DNA of 64,000 nucleotides from Nakataea oryzae (taxonomy: Eukaryota > Ascomycota > Sordariomycetes > Magnaporthales > Magnaporthaceae): positions 62,001 through 126,000 of the forward strand of contig PYSQ01000031.1 in the NCBI GenBank assembly GCA_003049435.1. Reading direction: 5' to 3'. Below are positions 19,663 to 32,839 of the stretch, piece after piece. The translations under genes were made by a program, and so were the position numbers. Within the stretch, counting starts at the first letter, position 1, and every line of letters begins with the position of its first letter. The notes under the pieces are model-generated. The model worked only from the letters and a program-made list of their open reading frames with translations. It was not told the DNA's origin and ran no database searches.

Positions 19663-22370
19663 TCACTGCGCCGGTCTCTTCCCCTGTCCCGGTCCGACGT
19701 GCACCTTTGACGGCGGGCCGGGTGCCGCCGCAGCTGCTGCAGACCCGCCGCCTCCTATCCGCAGCCTGGTGAAGAGGTGCTGGACGCTGGGGATTTTCTC
19801 GCGCTGTGCCGTGACTGCTGTCGCGTTGCGCTCGTCGGCAAAGGCGCGAATCGCCTGCAGCACGGGGCTGAACCCCTCGTCGTTGGGCAGCCACCACCGG
19901 ATGCAGGCCCCGTCGTAAAACAGCTTCCGCATGCTGAGGGGAAAGATGCAGCTTCAAGAAAACAATGTTAGCCGGCGTCTTTTTGCTTTCAACAAGATGC
20001 AACCTCCATCGCCAAGGTCGCCGCTATGGCATTCTCCAACGCCCGCACCCTCCCCCCACCCAATCCATGCCCCCACTCGAATCTTGCTCATTGCGGAAGG
20101 CGTGGGCGAATGTCAAACGTGTAAAAAAAGAGAAAAAGAGAAAAGGAAAAAAAAAAGTTCGCCACCTCCATGCGGCGACACGGGCCCCCTTGGACACACT
20201 GGGCAGGAACGAGACAGACAGACTTACCCCATAGACTCAAGCATCGCAAACTTGCGACAAGTCCACTTTTGGTGCTCCTCGTCTTGCGGCAAGAACAGCG
20301 CGGCGACGGCCAGGCACGCCTGTGTTATGATCAGGCTGCCCCTGGGGCTTGATGGCCACAGCTCGATTGTCTCCACGATCTGGCAAATGGCGGTTGCTTG
20401 CCTGGCCAGAGTCTCCGGCACATGCCTGTCGCTGCCATCCGCGCCGAGCGAGGCCTGCGCCTGCGCCATCGCTTGGCACTCGTGGATCACGAAAAGAGTG
20501 TGCCACTCGCAGGTCAGCAGCGTTGTCGGGAAAAGCGGCCCCTCGTAGAGCATGCCCGCGGTCGAGACGTCCATCGCAGGGCCCGCTTCCGACGAGGCCC
20601 TGAAATCCCTGACCAGGTAAGCCGGGTCCGAAAGAGCTGGGTCCCACTTCTCTTTCCACTCCCGCAGCCTCTGCGAGAGCGTTGCGTGCTCGCTGGCGAA
20701 GCTCTCCTCCGTCATCTCCGATGCCGAGCGTCTGCCGTACAATACCGTCATCTCCCTCGAGACCAGCGATAGGCGGGCTGAGCATTCGTCAATCTTCCAT
20801 GTCAAGTTGGCCGGGTCCTTGATCGACCGCGAACGGAAGTACTCGATGAGCGACAGGAACCAGGGGTCGGGCATCGATGTGGCAAACCCTCCCATGAGGC
20901 CGAGGCAAACGTCGAATCGCAAGTACCACATCAGTGTTGCTCTGCCGGTCGCCGTCTCCACGGCGGTCTCGGGGGTGTATAACGAAGTCAGGACCTCGAA
21001 TGCTGCCTTCTGGTGTCCCGTCAGGTTGATCCAGTCTCCCAGGTACTCCTGCCGTTTGTCGAGCCATGGTTTTTATGGTTAGTCGGCCAACCGGCATCTA
21101 AAAGCATATGGCATGGCAACCTGCTTACCTCTATTGTTGCCAGTTGGAGGATCGTCAGGAGAGTCCCGGAATTGTGCCTCTCTTTTCTCTTGAGGAAGTT
21201 CAAGAGTAGCGTGACGCTCTTGTTGTAATACTGGAGGAAGTCCTGGATTCTGCCCCTAGGGTTCCTCAGGGTAAAGTGGTAGGCTGCGAACCCGACGAGA
21301 GCGTACAGTAGCGCCTCGTTCTTGACAGCAATGGCAGGAAGCGTGATCCGGAAGAAGTCATCGGCGTCGGTGAGCAGCCCATAGTAGTAATGCGTGATGT
21401 TCTCAGTGAAGTATGCGAGATAGAACCGAATGTCGTGAGGAAGATGCACCCACTCGGGCCGCTGAAATCCTGCCAGTTCCTGGGATGCATGAACCGTGGG
21501 CGCGACGCTTCCCGCCGTCCCGGTCGATGTGGATGGGGAGGAGGCCCTGGTGCCTTCGAGCGAGGGCGTCTCCGAGCCCTGCCTACCGCCCGTCGTGGCT
21601 AGCCGCTGGAGGTTCAAGGCAGAGGCCGCGCTTGGTCTTCTGGGAATGGACGGGGTCCGGAAAGACCGCGCTTCTATCGCTCCAGTCTCGGGCTCTTCCT
21701 CGTCTGGTATCGTATCGAGCCTCGAGTCCACGTCGCCGTCGTCCTCGTCCTCATCCTCGTGTGATGAAGTCGGGCTGGTAGGTTGCTGGCCGGCGTCCGT
21801 TTCTCTCGGTGTCGTTGCTCCCGACTTTGCTGTGCCTTGCGCGTCCGGAGGATAGATGCAGTCACGCTTTCCTTTTCTGCATCCTATTCACCCCCAGTGT
21901 CAGTAGCTTCTAAAACGTCCCGGTAACCCTGGGGATGCCATGCTGGTGGGGGACCGTAGATAGGCCATACTCTCACAGATGGGGTGTGTCTCATCGCACT
22001 TGAATTTTGTTAGACTGTCGCAATAAAACACCGGCGCACGGCGCACGAATGGAATCTCGCGTACCTTTACCCGTCTACTCCTGCATGTGTAGCATCCCGA
22101 TCTCGTTCGACGGTGTTTGACATGGTCGAGCCCGGCTGCGGATTTCCGTCGACTTCTCGATGCCTTGGCCTGGCTGTTAAACATTATGGGTTCTGGAAAG
22201 CCGGTGAAGTAGCCCAGGCTCTGATATGGGCCTGGCGTCCCGGTGGATCCTCCCATGCCGATTTGGGAGGTTGGGTGCATCGGTGGCGGCGGCGGATCGT
22301 GCGGGCTACTGACAGGGAGCTGCCCAACACCCGACATCGAGGACAGGAACTGGTGGTAGTAGTCGCTCAT
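19663..22370 (-). CDS. Zn2Cys6 transcription factor with fungal-specific regulatory domain
   Basis: This is a probable sequence-specific DNA-binding regulator in the nucleus; its targets are unknown. Exons are 22065–22370, 21971–21998, 21129–21883, 20228–21048 and 19663–19933, giving 726 aa in frame. The Zn2Cys6 cluster follows C-X2-C-X6-C-X6-C-X2-C-X6-C with Cys at 93, 96, 103, 110, 113 and 120. It is spread over three exons, the middle one only 28 nt. Upstream is a basic stretch (KASRSRRKS). Downstream lie a Ser/Thr/acidic linker and then a large helical regulatory domain from about residue 220 (DIRFYLAYFTENITHYYYG onward), of the fungal TF 2 type. The C-terminus ends in a Gly/Ala-rich tail. 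The start at 22370 (MSDYYHQF) follows no better in-frame ATG. Its upstream region is gene-free for 8.4 kb. Family is firm, specific identity unknown. Confidence 0.9.
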
Positions 22371-25300
22371 CTTCGCCAAGGACACAACAGATGCTCGATC
22401 CCGGTTGTTTTATTCTTTAATCTCTCGTCTCGACCAAGGCTTGGGACCCACAGTGTCGAAGTCCACCTGCGGTTGGCCGTCCGAGAGTATCGTCCGCCGG
22501 TGAGAGAATGAAAAAAAAAAGTCGTGCCGAGGACCCATAGGCCGTCCAGATGCAAACCGGGGTCGTCTTGTGAGGGATAGTATGCCGCGCTTGGTGTGTT
22601 ATTGCCTCGGATACCGCATGCCGGATCGTTCGAGTCTTGTGCCGCCGGTGTTGACGACACAGGGCAAACCTCCGCCCCCCTCAGAGGAGTGAGAGGGAGG
22701 GGGAGGACGAGGTGGAGGGGTGTCTCCGCAGCAAGACTTCCTGATGAGCTTGTGGTGAACGGATTTTGTGACGGGATCGGCGAATCGCGGGAGGCCAGGT
22801 GCAGTCCGACGTTTTTGTAAAGTTGATCAGCCACTCAGACAGAAGACTGAAAACTGCTGTTGCCAGGCCCAGCTTGTCGGCGCGTCACCACGTGTACCCC
22901 ACGATGGTATTATAGAAAGCAGCCTGGTATTGCCCGCGGCAAGCGCAAGGAACCCGGTCCTTAGAAGTCAAGGGAGGGGTCTAATATTACGCAAGAGGGG
23001 CGCCCTAAAGACGGGGACAGGAGCCGTCTGTGGGTGACAATGCGCGGATATTGATGTGCCTGCCCCTGTCAGTACCATGGCAGGGCAGAGATGGTGGAAT
23101 GGGTGGGTATGTCTCGGTTGTTGTGATCCAAAGTCCCAAGGGGCCGGCCGGCAGGGTCAGGGAAGTGAACGCCTTGCGGTGGAGAGTGGAAGGGGGGTGG
23201 GGCGTTGCGCAGGAAAAAAAAACGACCGATGGGAAGTTCCTTGTCCCGCCCTAGGGATAGATATTGATGGTGCCGTCCAGTTGAGCTTGCTTGTTATGGC
23301 ATGATGAGCTTGCTGGCGCGAGACACCCCAACTGACTATGAGAGATTTGTCGATGGTGTGTGGGTGGCGCTTAGATATACAGAACACATGTCAGTGATCT
23401 GCTATAAATGCTCTGTCGATGTCGTGGGTTGTGGAGAGAGGGCAGGAGGAACCGTCCAATCCAGCGACAGAAGGGGTGTGGGCAGGCGCTGTGCTAAGGA
23501 TTGTAGCGTTCCGGGTAATAATAGGGACTCCGGGGAGGAACTCAGGCCTGTACTTGGTCCACTTGATCTGTGCTTGCGGACAGAGCCGCTTGCGGGTTGG
23601 TCCACAGCGATTTTGAAAGCCACTCCCCACTGGCACACCTTCTACAGGGTCTGGGCTGACGACTGGATACCGGTCAGGCAGGCATGCGGGCGCTGGTGGT
23701 TGGTGGTGGTGGTTGTGGTGGTGGCGGCGGCTGTGGTGTCGCGGTTGGCCCACGAATAGCAGCGAGGGCCAGCTGCCAAGGTTTCAACACCAAGCGGAAG
23801 GCAAGCAAGGCCTGTCTGAGAGCAGGAGACCGCGAGAAAGAAAAGCTGAGCAAGTCTGAAAGGGCGTATTGTGACCCAGGGCGGCAGAACTCCCGAGCAC
23901 AGATTAAACAGGAGACACGACCTGACGCACTATGATAACTAGTCAGTGGTATCATCCCAGGCAATGGGGAAGAGACGTGCCGACTAGGGCTTTCTTTGGA
24001 CATGCGGATGGTCATCATGGATTATTGCAGGGCCGGGGAGAGCCCGGTCCGGAGGCTGAAGGCTGGCGGACGGGGGTCACAAGGTGGAGGTGGTGGAGTG
24101 AACGGCCATCCGTGCCAGTGACTGGGGGGGAGTGACATTGGAGAAAAGGTTTCTTGGCCTGCACTTACAAGTTTGGCAGCTTCGTGCGAACGGATCCCTA
24201 CGCACAGCAGCCATTATGGCAGTCAGTTGGGTCCAATCAGGCACAGTGCACAAGCCCCCTGGAGAGGTAACGGTAACGGTGGCCGCGATGAAGGTGGCGA
24301 GGGGGACATTTGCATGTGCATGGGGCTACACAGGTAGGGTGGGTATTGCATGTCGGCATCTCTAGGCCAGTAGGTAGGCAAGCCAGCCAGCCAGCCAGGG
24401 AAGATGGACTGCTAGCCCACTTCCCCAGAGAGCCATTTCAGCATCAACTCACCTACCTGACTTTTTAAGCAAGCACACAGGAGGGAGGTGCTGTTTTGCG
24501 TGCGGGTACAGCATGCGTAATGCTCAGTTGCCTTCTTCTTGCCTTTAGAAGCATTTCCCTCCGAGCCCGGGGGATAGGCTACAGGGACTGCTACGGGAAC
24601 TCGGTGTCGGGCCGCTGCGGTGCATTTGCCGCTTTAGGTTCGAGAACGAGGGCGAGGCGCATGCTGGGGGCCGTACTGGCGGCTCGTGGCCTCGGCGTGT
24701 ATTGACCAGCTATGTGTAGGAGGGGTGTATGTACCGGTTGGGCTGCCGAGGGACCGGAGATCTATGCATGTAATCCTCAATGAGAGGCTAGCATGGTGGA
24801 TCAGATGTGGATGTCGTGATATCACAAATATGCAGAGGACCGAGACGGGAGACGTTGCGGCCCGTCGGCGAGGCACGGAACCAGCTGGTCCCAAGATGAA
24901 GGGAGAGGATGTGGGAATGGGCCACTGCTGCCCTCTAACCATGAGCTCACTGCGGTGGGGGACCAGGGGGGTTTGGATGGCCGCGCAATGGGCTGGCACA
25001 GACATCAGCTCTCGACACCGGCAACACGGTGCACATGATGAGATGTGCGTATGTATATCGATACCTCTGTCCAGACAAAAGGGGAAAACTCCAGGCGCAC
25101 GCAAACCAGGGCGGCGGCAGGTAGACAGGGCTCTAGTGCAGGTACAGTGGAGGCAAGGCAAGTGGGAGGTAGCAGGTAGGTACCTGGCCAGGTAGGTGGG
25201 CTTGTTTATGGGATTGGCCCTGTTCATGTTCGAGATATGAGGGACTGACTAGGGGGGTGGTGACTCCGGAGCAGGCAGCGTGGTCTGTGACCTCCACGGC

Positions 25301-28300
25301 CCCGAAACCACACTCCCCCACGGGTGATGAGGCTGCTCCAGGGTGCTGGGCCCATGCAGATCTCTACCACAACCTAAGGATGTATGGCGTGTGCGTACGA
25401 GGAGGGCTCGCGCATTCTTCGGGAGACGCTGGGCCTGGATCGCATCGCCGGTGCGCGAACCACGACTCGCCACTGCCCAGGCTTTCCGGTCAGCCGAGGA
25501 CCGAGCAAGGCCACACAGAAGGCATGGATGGGCACGATTGCTCATGGCGATGCGATGCGCCTTTGCTTTTTTTTTTTTTTTAAGGCGCCGTCGCAGCAAC
25601 GAGCGACACTCCGGCCAGTCTCGTGCGGCAGCGGACGGCTTCCACAGCACCAAGTACAACACAAGGGCAGTATAGCCTCGTGCCGCCTGCTCATGGCCTA
25701 GCAATTCGTTATCTCATACAGGCACCCCAAGCTGACGGGCTCGACTGCGCCGAGGAGAGCCGGGGGGTGGGCAGTAGTGGGGAGCAAGGAGTTGGGGTCT
25801 TCCATTGTCCCATTGTCCCCACTGGGCTGTGGCGCGCCTCTTTGGTACCGACTTGACTTGGGCTTGGAGCCGTGGCGATGGCGGTATTTGTGTACATGCG
25901 CACATACGCGGTACGGCGTAGGCGCCCGCCGAAGGGCATGGAAATGGGTAGCCCACACCCCCGCCGGAGGATCAAAGCAGGGTTATGGCAGGGAGGGTTG
26001 CAGGACGTGCAGGGTTCGGAGCAGGAACCGAACAGGGGCAGATTGGAGCTGGGGGGGTTTGATCAACAGGCGCTAAGAGGTACAATCTCTCACCGTTGAG
26101 CTGAAAGGGGCACGGGCAGGCTCGCAAGACGGGGCCGTCTGAACATGATGGTAAACCCACGGGGTGAGCAGGGTTCCCGACAGTTGCCGTCCCCATTGAA
26201 AATTTGCCGTGACGGCAAAGCGCACACAGCTGCTTGTGCCGCACACAAGATGCTGGGAGCGGCCCCGTTTTGGCCAGTATGCGCCAGGGTGCGCCCAGAT
26301 GCAGGGCACTCCAAGTCCAGTCACCCAGACAGCACTTGTCAGAGGCTGCAGTGGGCGTCTCTGAGACTCGCGGCCCAGGTGTGGGGGGATGGATAATGTG
26401 GACTGGACCTGGCACTGACAGCAGTGACATTCAGCTGAACGATCAACGCCCACACCCTCTCGATTACCTAGCCTCAACGTCCAGCACGCCGGGATGGGGG
26501 TTCCCAATGGCAGCCGAGCTCGATGCCTTAATCGGTTAGTGGAGCAGCACCCACTGATATGGATTCCTTCTTGGTTCCAACAAAGGTGCGAGCGAGGCAC
26601 ACACCATCCCTCTTACGGCCTAGGCGGGAAGGGTTTGGTGCGGGCATCCAGGCAAGCAATCCCCAGTATGAGTCTGGCCGAGCCCCGGGACGGGAGGATC
26701 CTTGGTTCTCATGTTATTAAATTTAACCGGCCGGGAGAACAGAGCGGTGGGGGCTCCGGGGAGGATTTTCTTTTCTTTTTTACTTTTTTCTTTCTTTCTG
26801 GCTCATCCCATTTGGCCCACTTGCAAAATGGGACCCTTGCTCGTCCGTCCGTCCGTTGAATTCGATATTGAGAGTCGTGGATTGGCTACGGCGCCACCGA
26901 GGCCATGGCCTGCAGCCTCGAGAAGATATCCAGAAAGGTCAATATAGATCTCCCCAGACGGCAGGCCGTGCTGATGAGAGGATTTGCGGGCTGTTTCCTA
27001 GCGCTTGTGTGGATTTTGCCAGTCCTCCAGAGGGGAGCCTGCCTAGGTAAGGTAGGTATACGGCTGCTATGTAAGGAGGCACCCACCCCGGTGTGGCAAG
27101 GAGAGGCTTGATGCTACACTACAGACTCCCGGCAGGCGAAAGAAGGAGTGATCCGTTCCTGTGCGTGGAGATTGCGATACCCTTGCGATCCCGCGCAGCC
27201 GCTGCTGAGGCGATTCAGGTCATATCTGATGGAGATGGGATGTCATCGACCAGGGGGCTCCGGTGGAGACTCTCTGGGCTCCGGCCAGACCGGGCAGCAG
27301 AGCTTGAGGTCGGTCTAGTCGTCGCTCGCCGGCTCGCCAAAAAGGGATTCAGTGCTTTGCAGGGCGGGAAATTTGCATCTCCGGAGTGAGCAGGTCGGAA
27401 TGGTATGGGGGGGAGGGCTTAAGGCCATCCAAGGTAGGATCGGCACAGGTCAAAATTGAGGCCAGGGATGTTGAGGGGGAGGGGGGTTTGATCGAGAAAA
27501 ACAACAAGCATTTTTCGGCCTGGGAATGCATATGCACTGTCGTGGCAGCCGTTGAGGTGTTGCCGTTGGCGGCGGCGTCGTGGGGTTAGGTTCGTTCCTG
27601 GGTTGCCCTGGATGGGCCTATCGAAACAGTTTAGCGACGTCCTTACTATCGGACGGTGGGGATGCCGCGTAAGAAAGAGTCGTGTGCCTCCAATGGTTTC
27701 GAGCCAGCGTGGAGACCCCGTCGTGCCTGCAGCTCCTGGTGGGTGGGCAAATTTCAGGGGAGCTGCTGCCGTCGGCATGGCGCACAGCATCAGACGAAAT
27801 CACGTGGCGTGGTAGGTGCTGGACCGCCAGCCTGCTGGATCGAGAAGTCTGTGCGCGTTGCTGCCTCGAACGTGCTTGCCTTGCTTGGTGTCACTCAGAG
27901 GCATGGATGGGTGGGTGGGCGGACGGATGGATGGGATGAATGGAAGCTACATAGGTAGGCTACCTACCCATGAAGGTATGTGTCTACCCAGGTACTTCGT
28001 CTAGGTACTGCATATGGTCGGTACAGATGTGAGGGGCCTGATTGGCCGTAAAACAATAGCACGATACACTGGCACCAGCCAGATGACCTCTAGCTACTGC
28101 AGGCACCTACCTATCTGAATGCTCATGTAGGGCTCATGCTATACCTACACCGTCGTGGCAAGCACTCTTGCTGACCACGGCTTGACGCGCGCGTGCTTCC
28201 CCTGTTAATAGCAGATGGACGTATGCAGCACTGGCAGGAGAGTCCCCTGGACCGACTCACCGTCGCCACGAATGACGGGTACTTAATGCTGACTCTGTTC

Positions 28301-30786
28301 TAGAATTAGGTTGTGGAGGACGGACTGGGTGGGTGCTGGCGTCCGTTTTCAGCGGGGCCTTGGTCTGGGCTGCCCAGACCGCGCAGGGGACTGTACTGCT
28401 GACCCGATGTTCTCCTCGCCCCATCCGCGAACGGAGAATGATGTGGAGCATAGAATCTGCAGCACGTGGGAGAAAAGGAAGTGCGTCCGTTCGTCCCAAT
28501 CCAATTTACCCGCTCGCTTGGCCAAGTGGGCAACGCGAGGGCTGTACGGTCCAAGGGAGTCCAGGAGAGAAAAGGGCACCCCCGCTCAAAAGGTCTGGGC
28601 GTGCGGCGAGACATGGCTTGGGTCAACGGCTGCCTGTAAAGCATCAACTCATGGCGCATCCCCGAGTGTTCTGAACCACAAGCACGACAAAGCCTCCTGC
28701 GGCAAGCAAGGGGGGCCGGTCCTGGGCTCGTATCCTGGCCAGCTGCTCTGCCAGGACAATCAGCACTTGGCATCGTCTCTATGCCGGCCTAGGGAGGCTA
28801 GTCATAACTCGGTCAAGGCCGCATATAGCCTGAGACCGAGTGGCATTGATGGCAGCAATGCAATGGATTGGCTGGGTCGGCCCTGGGGCAGAGGCGAGAA
28901 AAGGGAAGCGAATCCCTCGGTGGCAGCGGGGCTCTGGGCAAAATATCTGGCGACGCCGGCCGCGGCGGTGAGCAGAGGGCGTTGCATCATCAAGCGCTGA
29001 AGTTCTTTCTACCTCGCTGGTAGCACTTGATGCCACCATCTGTCTGCTAACTGCATACGCACCGGCCTCTGTTTGCCCCCTGGCAGAGCACATCAATCCG
29101 ATGAGCCTACCCGTGCGGTTTCGATTGCCGATCCCCGCTGTGGGCGCGCGCTACGTTCCGTTGCTCCTGTTCGGCGCGAGAACCCGGCTGGACGAGGCGA
29201 CGACGCTACAGAAAGGGGGCTTCGGTTGGCGCGAGCCGAATCTGTGCTGTCATTGGATCACACCAGGCCCGTCCAAGAATAGATATCCCAAGTTGAGGGT
29301 GGGCAGCACCGCCCCTTTGCCCAGGGCTCACATGCATGCTATGGAACACGAACATAGTCCTGCTCCATATATTTGGGCACAGGTAGAATCTAGTGCGACG
29401 TCGGATGCCACTGCTGCCGTAGCGCTCGCTGCCAAATGCCACAGATATCCGGGTGGGCTGCGGTACGCGCCCCTGAGAAGACTGGGCTAGACCGCCCTGG
29501 ATCTGGGCAGGGCTGTGCGTGCTGTAGAGTATGAAAGCCTACATCGCCCTGATTGACAAGACAATCCGTATCAGCATTCTTTAATCGACCGACCGTCGGA
29601 GGTGGTATGCTTGCGCATGTGCGCGACATAGCAGCATATCAAGCGTTGTCTCGTATACCAGCAACATTTGCCGGACAAACAGGAGATCAGCTGCCGAGAT
29701 CCGAGAAATGACAATCACGAAAACACGGCTCTGCTTCATGCATTTGATTGATCACCGAGGCGCCCAGGCGCCCAGATTCTTGCAGTCTACGGGAGCAGTA
29801 TTAATGGCTCAAGTACGCGAATGGCATTCATCTACCACCAGCCGGACCGACTGAAACCAAAAGGCAGGACGTCGTCCGAGCAGCAAGCAGCCTTTTGGTA
29901 CCATTCGCTACGCTTGACTAAGCATCTGTCCAACGTCGTCCACTCAGATGCAACCTCGTTCCTCGTCGCAAGCCAGGTGTCGAGGTCAGCCTGCAACCTA
30001 GCATGCGGTCACGTGGCAATTATCATCTCTATAAGGCCTCGGCTAGCACGACAGGAGACATTGGCCTACCAATCGCACATCGTTCGGTGCCTGGCCACTG
30101 CTGCAATATCGGGAGGTATCGCTGCAAATTTCAGCTCTCGAGAGCCCATGTGGCTTATGTAATATCTTTTGGCTGTGATGATGAGCTGGCTGGGACGGGA
30201 AGCCGCCTTGGTGGGTTACTCAGCGGACAGGGCCTAGGTCGGTCGGGTTCTGTGTACATCAGCCACCGCCCCTCCGCGCTCAACTAGAGAAAAAAAAAGA
30301 AAGGAAGAAAAGAAAAAAAAAGAAACAAGCAAAAACCTTAATTGGCAGCGGGGCGCGGTTGGGCACGTAGTCAGGTGTTTAAACACGCTTCGTGTCCACC
30401 GCTTCTCCATGTCGTGTCTGAAAAAAAAAGGGGCCAGGAGTCGACATGAAACCTTGCAAACCACCTCACTGTCGGCTCACCCAGTGGCCTCTCTACGAGT
30501 GAATCGTTGCTTTGGCACGTAGTACGACCGCGTGCTTGGGAGGACCTCCACGCCTGACAATTTGCGCAAACAAACAGAGGGCAGCGCCCAAGGGAGGAGG
30601 GAGAGCAGACGAAAGAGCGGAAAAGAGAGTTCGGCACATTGATGGCCGCGTGAATTGGGACTGAGGCTTGACACGGCACTGGGGGTCTGAGAGAGGGAGA
30701 AGAGGGTCAAAGGACAAGAAGAAAAGAAAACAGAAAAGCCAGTCTTGCGATCAACCCCACCGGTCGCCACGCCGACGTTGCCAACA
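22371..30786. other. 8.4-kb gene-free region
   Basis: Both ends are start codons (the Zn2Cys6 gene leftwards, the MOSC gene rightwards), so it must hold two promoters and leaders. I see no conserved protein, tRNA or transposon signature. Simple sequence includes a GGT/GGC run near 23693–23735, a T-run near 25567–25582 and several TACCTA/TAGGTA clusters (about 24369, 24450, 25169–25200, 27043, 27950–28010 and 28105). Base composition stays GC-rich, unlike RIP-degraded repeats. Confidence 0.6.
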
Positions 30787-32440
30787 ATGGAGGCCAACAG
30801 CACCATCGCACATGGCTACGTGTGGCAGCAGGATACGGCAACCGTGTCGATCCTGGTGCTCACTGTCATCGCCTTCCTGGTGCCCATGATCTACGTGTAC
30901 CCGCCTTTCCCGCCCCGCGAGAGCGACGCCCTTTCCGAGACGCACATGAAGGTCGGCCTGCACCCGTCGCCCGCCAAGCCGGGTCTAGCCGCCATCCAGC
31001 AGCAGCAGCAGAAGCAGCAGCATGCCCGGCCCGGCGTGCCCTCCCGCATCCAGAGCCTGTGGATCTACCCGCTCAAGTCGTGCCGCGGCATCGAGCTGGA
31101 CCGGTCCAAGGTCCTGCCCACGGGCCTCGAGTTCGACCGCCTGTACACGCTGGCCCAGCTCCGCAGCCCGTTCCCGGTCGCGCTCGACTCGCCGGCCGAG
31201 GAGAAGGCGGCCCACAGCTGGCAGTTTGTCACGCAGCGCCAGTTCCCGCGCCTGGCCACGGTCGAGGTCGAGCTGTGGAAGCCCGACCTGGTCAAGTGCC
31301 AGCGCCGGGGCTACACCTCGGGCGAAGCCTTCCTGATCGTCCGCTTCCCCTGGCGCGAGGCCGGCTGGAGGGGCGCCCTGGCCTGGGTCGCCGCCAAGGC
31401 CCTCCGCGGTAGCAATGCCCAGCCCGAGAAGGAGATTATGCTGCCAGTCGACTTCCCGTCAGACAGGGAGATTGAGAGCAAGGGCTACAAGTGCGAGCCC
31501 GTCAAGATCTGGAACGAGACCGTCACCGCGCTCAACATGGAGTCGGAGCTGCCCGATGAGCTCCAGCTTTATCTCGGCGTCAGCAACAAGCTCGGCCTCT
31601 TCAGGATAGACCCGACCAAGCTCCGCGAGGTCTACCGTGGGGCTCCTGACCGGGAGGCTGCGGGCTACCAGCCCGTCACGGGCTTCCAGGACGCTGTAGG
31701 TGGCCTCTTTGTCCTCCCTTCCTTCCCATAGCTGCCTCCTCGTTGGTACCCTTTGATCTTTCCCCAAGACAGGTTCTACGACTGACCACAGCACCCGAAC
31801 AGTTCCCTCTGCATCTCCTGAACCTGAGCAGCGTCCAAGATCTCGAAGACAAGCTTGAGAAGGACGAGAATCTCTCTCAGCTGGACGCGCGACGGTTCCG
31901 CGCCAACATCATCAGTAAGCCACACACGCACACGTCGTTCCCTTGGCCTCGTTACCACCATGGCTCGGTGGGCTAATGTAAAAAAAACCCTCTCGCCAGT
32001 CAATGGCATTCCAGCATACGAGGAGGAGAATTGGAAAGAAATCCGCTTCCTCCCCGAACCCGATACGCCCCTGGACCCGGCAGATTTTCACGTGTCGTGC
32101 CGCACGGTTAGGTAAGTGTGCTCAAGCAACTTGGTCCCTCGATGAGCCGCCTCTTGTTGGAGCATGCAGTTGCTGATCTCGGCGCGTACAAAACCACAGG
32201 TGCAAATTGCCCAATGTGGATCAGGATACGGGCATCAAGCACGCAGTCGAGCCCGACAAGTCCCTCCGACGTCATCGAAACGTCGATGAAGGAGCTCCCG
32301 CCAACGGCTGTCTGGGAATGCAGATGACTCCCCTGTTCAAGAATGCGGGCGGCCGCGCGCTCGAGATGGAGAGCATCGTGGCGATAGGAATGTCGGTCAA
32401 GGTTCTGGAGACGGGACATCATAAGTACATCACACAATGA
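30787..32440 (+). CDS. Membrane-anchored MOSC-domain (mARC-like) molybdoenzyme
   Basis: It probably carries a molybdenum cofactor and reduces N-hydroxylated substrates, as mitochondrial amidoxime reducing components do; the substrate is unknown. Exons are 30787–31695, 31773–31914, 32000–32111 and 32200–32440, giving 467 aa in frame. An N-terminal membrane segment at about residues 19–43 precedes a short poly-Gln patch (about 75–82). A MOSC N-terminal barrel follows (IQSLWIYPLKSCRGIEL onward), then the MOSC domain with RRFRANII and a CKLPNVDQDTG motif. Cys389 in that motif lies where the molybdenum-ligand Cys of mARC/YcbX proteins sits. The end is MSVKVLETGHHKYITQ. The gene is convergent with SMC2, about 400 bp apart. 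Family is firm; the enzymatic role is inferred from the family. Confidence 0.9.
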
Positions 32441-32839
32441 CAAACAGATAGTCAAACTGCCGCCTGGAATGGCCGCAGCGGGGAGAGAGGAAGCCGAATA
32501 CAACAAGAGAAAATGCAGACAGAGCCAAAGAGCTGTCATGATAGACGCCGGCGCTTACATAGCAGTCAAAGCGGAACCCCAGTCAGATCACAAAGGTGTA
32601 TAATCAAGCCTCCAATCCCAAATCTCGTCACAGAGCCATAGATACCGTTTCATCGTCGCATCATTGCCCCTTCGTGCCAGCCGGCCGACCTTGGATTTCC
32701 AAACGCTGCAATGGAACAGCCCAGCATCCTGACACCAACAAACGCCCTCGCCAAACAAGACCTATTACCAAGACACAGGACATATTCAACCGTCTCGTGC
32801 CACTCAAGCCTGCCTCGGTGAAGAAGCGTCTTCTGCCTA
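32441..32839. other. MOSC–SMC2 3'–3' spacer
   Basis: This short convergent spacer shows nothing beyond likely 3' untranslated sequence. Confidence 0.7.

Noticed and set aside
22371..30786. Possible RIP-degraded transposon
   Set aside because: The region stays GC-rich, shows no inverted or long terminal repeats and no transposase or reverse-transcriptase fragments.
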